DNA of 64,000 bases from Paracidovorax wautersii (GTDB taxonomy: Bacteria > Pseudomonadota > Gammaproteobacteria > Burkholderiales > Burkholderiaceae_C): the NCBI RefSeq assembly GCF_900113035.1, contig NZ_FONX01000017.1, positions 1-64,000 of the forward strand, given 5' to 3'. The stretch's first letter is position 1, and each line of letters begins with the position of its first letter. This document shows, in pieces, positions 61,961-64,000 of the stretch. Both the position numbers and the translations under genes were made by a program. The notes below the pieces were generated by a model, which was not told where the DNA came from, searched no databases, and worked only from the letters and a program-made list of their open reading frames with translations.

Positions 61961-62770
61961 TCAGTCTTCAAAGATGGCGACCGCGCGCGTCCAGCCTGCC
62001 GAGGCGCCGCGGATCTTGTGGGGAAAGCAGCTGATGGTGAAACCCGTGGGCGGCAGCGCCTCCAGGTTATGCAGCTTCTCCAGGTGGCAGTAGCCGATGT
62101 CGCGGCCCGCCTTGTGGCCCTCCCAGATCAGGGCCTTGTCGCCCGTTTCGGCGATGCGCTGGGCGGTATGGGAGAACGGCGCGTCCCAGCTCCAGGCATC
62201 GGTGCCGGTCAGGCGCACGCCGCGTTCGAGCAGGTACATGGTGGCTTCGTAGCCCATGCCGCAACCGGCGCCCAGGTAGTCCCGGTGCCCGTAGCGCGAG
62301 CCCGCCCGGGTGTTGACCACCACGATGTCGAGCGGCTGCAGGACGTGGCCGATGCGGGCCAGCTCGGCCTCGACATCGGCGGCGGTGGCCACGTAGCCGT
62401 CGGGCAGGTGGCGGAAGTCCAGCTTCACGCCGGACTGGAAGCACCACTCCAGCGGCACCTCGTCGATGGTGATGGAGGGACGGGCGCCGCCGTTCTTCGC
62501 GTCCTGCGTGGAGTGGAAGTGCCACGGCGCATCCAGGTGGGTGCCGTTGTGCGTGGTGAGCGTGACCCACTCCGCGGCGGCCGCCTCGCCATCGGGATAG
62601 TCCTCGGGCCGGGTGCCGGGGAGCATGGCCATGAACTCGGGCAGCGTGTCCGCGTGCTTCTGGTAGGTGATCTTGGGCGCCAGGGGCGGCGGGTCGGAGA
62701 GGACGTCGTTTTCCAGGTAGATGGAAAGGTCCACGAAACGGCGGCGGGCGGGTGGTCGGGTGGGTGTCAT
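61961..62770 (-). CDS. Cyclase-family metal-dependent hydrolase (kynurenine formamidase-like)
   Basis: 269 residues. HNGTHLDAPWHF is the HxGTHxDxPxHF metal-binding signature of PF04199 (about residues 74-85). DWxxRAGS-like VVVNTRAGSRYG and TGTDAWSWDAPF are further conserved parts. The family includes arylformamidase and enzymes hydrolysing amides or lactones. I start at the ATG at 62770; a very long frame to 63883 covers the Bug gene and is false. It follows the Bug gene by 20 bp. Confidence 0.88.
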   Translation of the reverse strand: MTPTRPPARRRFVDLSIYLENDVLSDPPPLAPKITYQKHADTLPEFMAMLPGTRPEDYPDGEAAAAEWVTLTTHNGTHLDAPWHFHSTQDAKNGGARPSITIDEVPLEWCFQSGVKLDFRHLPDGYVATAADVEAELARIGHVLQPLDIVVVNTRAGSRYGHRDYLGAGCGMGYEATMYLLERGVRLTGTDAWSWDAPFSHTAQRIAETGDKALIWEGHKAGRDIGYCHLEKLHNLEALPPTGFTISCFPHKIRGASAGWTRAVAIFED

Positions 62771-62790
62771 GGCGGTTCGAAGGGCGAGGC

Positions 62791-63807
62791 TCACTCGGGC
62801 AGCACGCCCACGGTGCGGGCGAGCGCCTGGTGGATCTGGATTTCGGCGGCGTAGAACCGGTCCAGCGCGTCGAGCGGCAAGGGCTCCTGGGGCTCGGTGC
62901 CATTGGCGCGCAGGAAGCTCTGGACCTCGGCATCGCGCATGGCGGCGCCGAAGGCCTGGTGCAGGCGCAGCACCGCCGCCTCGGGGGTCTTGCGCGGCAG
63001 CAGCAGCGCACCCCAGGCGGTGTGCTCGAAGCCCTTGAGCGCGGCGGACTGCTGGCCCAGCGGCGCGGCCTGGGGCAGCAGTGCAGGCGTCTGCGCGGCC
63101 GTGCTGCCGAAGGCGCGCAGATGGCCCGCCTCCAGCATGCCGAGCACCGAGCCGCCGAGCGGCACGAAGGAGAGATCGATCTGGCTGCCCATCAGGTCCT
63201 GCGCCAGCGGCGGCACGCCCCGGTACGGCACATGCACCAGCGGCACGCCGCACAGCCGGGCCCACTGGGCCCCCATCAGATGGATCATCGAACCCTGCCC
63301 GATGTGCCCGAAGGTCAGCGGTCGGCCTGCGGCGCCCGCCTGCCGGGCCAGGTCCAGCAGCTGCGCATGCGTCTTCGCCGGCATGTCGGGCCGGCCTGCC
63401 AGCACATAGCTCGTGCGCCCGAGCAGGCCGATCATCCGCATCTGCTCGGGCCGGTACCGGGCGCTGGCCAGCGACAGCGGGGTGAGGATGGGCTCGGTCT
63501 GGGAGACGACCGCCACCGTGGCCCCATCGGCCGGGGCATTGAGCATGCGCTGCAAGCCGATCGAGCCGCCTGCGCCCGGCAGGTTCTCCACCACGATGGC
63601 CTGCCCCAGCGCGCGCTGCATCGGGGCCTGGAGCTTGCGCGCGAACACATCGCCGGGATTGCCGGCGGGCTGCGGCACCAGGAAGGTCAGGTGCCGGGCC
63701 GTCTGCGCACGCGACGGCGGAACCAGGCAGGCCATGGCCGACGCGGCGATCCACGCCCGCCGGCCCAGCCCACCGCCGCCGCCGTGCTGCGGCGACGGGC
63801 CGCTCAC
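62791..63807 (-). CDS. Bug/TctC-family periplasmic solute-binding protein
   Basis: 338 residues with a Tat-like start (GRRAWIAASAMACL) and cleavage about SRA-Q. Bug blocks: LTFLVPQPAGNPGDVFARKL, ENLPGAGGSIGLQRMLNAPADGATV, VPYRGVPPLAQDLMGSQIDLSF, and WGALLLPRKTPEAAV. The start is a GTG whose GTGA overlaps the stop of the MFS gene, so uptake and binding components are coupled. Presumably captures the substrate of this operon. Confidence 0.88.
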   Translation of the reverse strand: MSGPSPQHGGGGGLGRRAWIAASAMACLVPPSRAQTARHLTFLVPQPAGNPGDVFARKLQAPMQRALGQAIVVENLPGAGGSIGLQRMLNAPADGATVAVVSQTEPILTPLSLASARYRPEQMRMIGLLGRTSYVLAGRPDMPAKTHAQLLDLARQAGAAGRPLTFGHIGQGSMIHLMGAQWARLCGVPLVHVPYRGVPPLAQDLMGSQIDLSFVPLGGSVLGMLEAGHLRAFGSTAAQTPALLPQAAPLGQQSAALKGFEHTAWGALLLPRKTPEAAVLRLHQAFGAAMRDAEVQSFLRANGTEPQEPLPLDALDRFYAAEIQIHQALARTVGVLPE

Positions 63808-64000
63808 GCCAGCCCTCGCGCAGAGACGGGAGCGCCGGGCGGCGCACGGTGGACCCGTGCGAAGGCATAGATGGCAACGGCATCGATCACCAGGGCCGCG
63901 AGACCCAGGCTGCCATAGCCCCAGGCCTTGACCAGGGTGCCGCCCAGGATCGGGCCGATGGCCGCGCCGAACATCAGCATGGCGGGCGTGGCCGCCAGGG
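63804..64000 (-). CDS. MFS transporter, C-terminal fragment (cut by window edge)
   Basis: Frame read from the right edge: LAATPAMLMFGAAIGPILGG, then TLVKAWGYGSLGLAALVIDAVAI..., ending at TGA (63806-63804). The G-x3-GPxxGG motif in a membrane helix and a last helix followed by a short basic tail fit the C-terminal part of a major facilitator permease. First visible gene of the minus-strand operon and overlapping the Bug gene (GTGA). Confidence 0.75.
   Translation of the reverse strand, partial: LAATPAMLMFGAAIGPILGGTLVKAWGYGSLGLAALVIDAVAIYAFARVHRAPPGAPVSARGLA

Noticed and set aside
61961-63883. 640-residue frame read as a long cyclase fusion
   Set aside because: The N-terminal part is the wrong frame over the Bug gene; the cyclase starts at 62770.

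Overview
The window is a GC-rich chromosomal segment that best fits a betaproteobacterium of the Comamonadaceae (Acidovorax/Paracidovorax/Comamonas/Delftia type). The reasons are the strong GC bias in third codon positions, the catBA-benABCD benzoate cluster with a BenM/CatM-type regulator, Bug/TctC solute receptors, a DUF1840 protein, an orphan exeA-exeB pair, and two kinds of dispersed intergenic palindromes (AGCTA...TAGCT with GCGCTTG...CAAGCGC, and CCCTGAGGCGCTGCGC hairpins) that I associate with this family. No rRNA, tRNA or CRISPR array was seen. Genus-level placement is inference.

Layout. 1-330: 3' end of an IS5-family transposase with its terminal repeat. 398-6166: an AraC regulator and a catabolic cluster of Baeyer-Villiger monooxygenase, SDR, alpha/beta hydrolase and second SDR, interrupted by a 270-bp transposase-less element whose ends resemble those of the IS at position 1. 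6305-16242: chemoreceptor, serine transport and deamination (sstT, sdaA) with a divergent LysR regulator, purT, cynS, a GMC oxidoreductase and a 3-hydroxybutyryl-CoA dehydrogenase. 16236-24850: LysR regulator, catB, catA, benABCD and a benzoate MFS permease; together these convert benzoate to catechol, cis,cis-muconate and muconolactone, but catC and catD are not here. 25056-27266: ohrR, ohr and srkA (oxidative and envelope stress).

27315-31339 (minus): exopolysaccharide genes yjbE, yjbF and a yjbG-yjbH fusion. 31475-35594: htpG, aqpZ and a 23S rRNA pseudouridine synthase. 35599-38597 (minus): a plastocyanin-like secreted protein translationally coupled to a membrane GGDEF/EAL protein. 38874-43936: second chemoreceptor, Crp/Fnr regulator, exeB and exeA. 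44187-53017: an acid-uptake and activation cluster made of an acyl-CoA synthetase, a complete Liv-type ABC transporter (livG, H, M, substrate-binding protein, livF) and a divergent PaaK-like ligase; its gene borders carry three copies of one palindromic repeat. 53245-54234: Bug receptor. 54334-59256: DUF1840 protein, cyclopropane fatty acid synthase, a 56-residue basic protein, third chemoreceptor and tag. 59343-64000 (minus): a catabolic operon of MFS permease, Bug receptor, cyclase, cupin, FAA hydrolase and epimerase, most of whose starts and stops overlap or nearly abut.

Overall this is a nutrient-scavenging region. Several transport and catabolic modules for aromatic, cyclic or carboxylic compounds are mixed with chemotaxis, c-di-GMP/exopolysaccharide and stress genes. 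The least explained items are the structured transposase-less element at 5081-5350, the fused yjbGH with an attenuator-like hairpin between yjbE and yjbF, an orphan terminator upstream of aqpZ, the 56-residue basic protein, the copper-protein/GGDEF-EAL pair, and the LysR-type paired palindromes between sdaA and its regulator.
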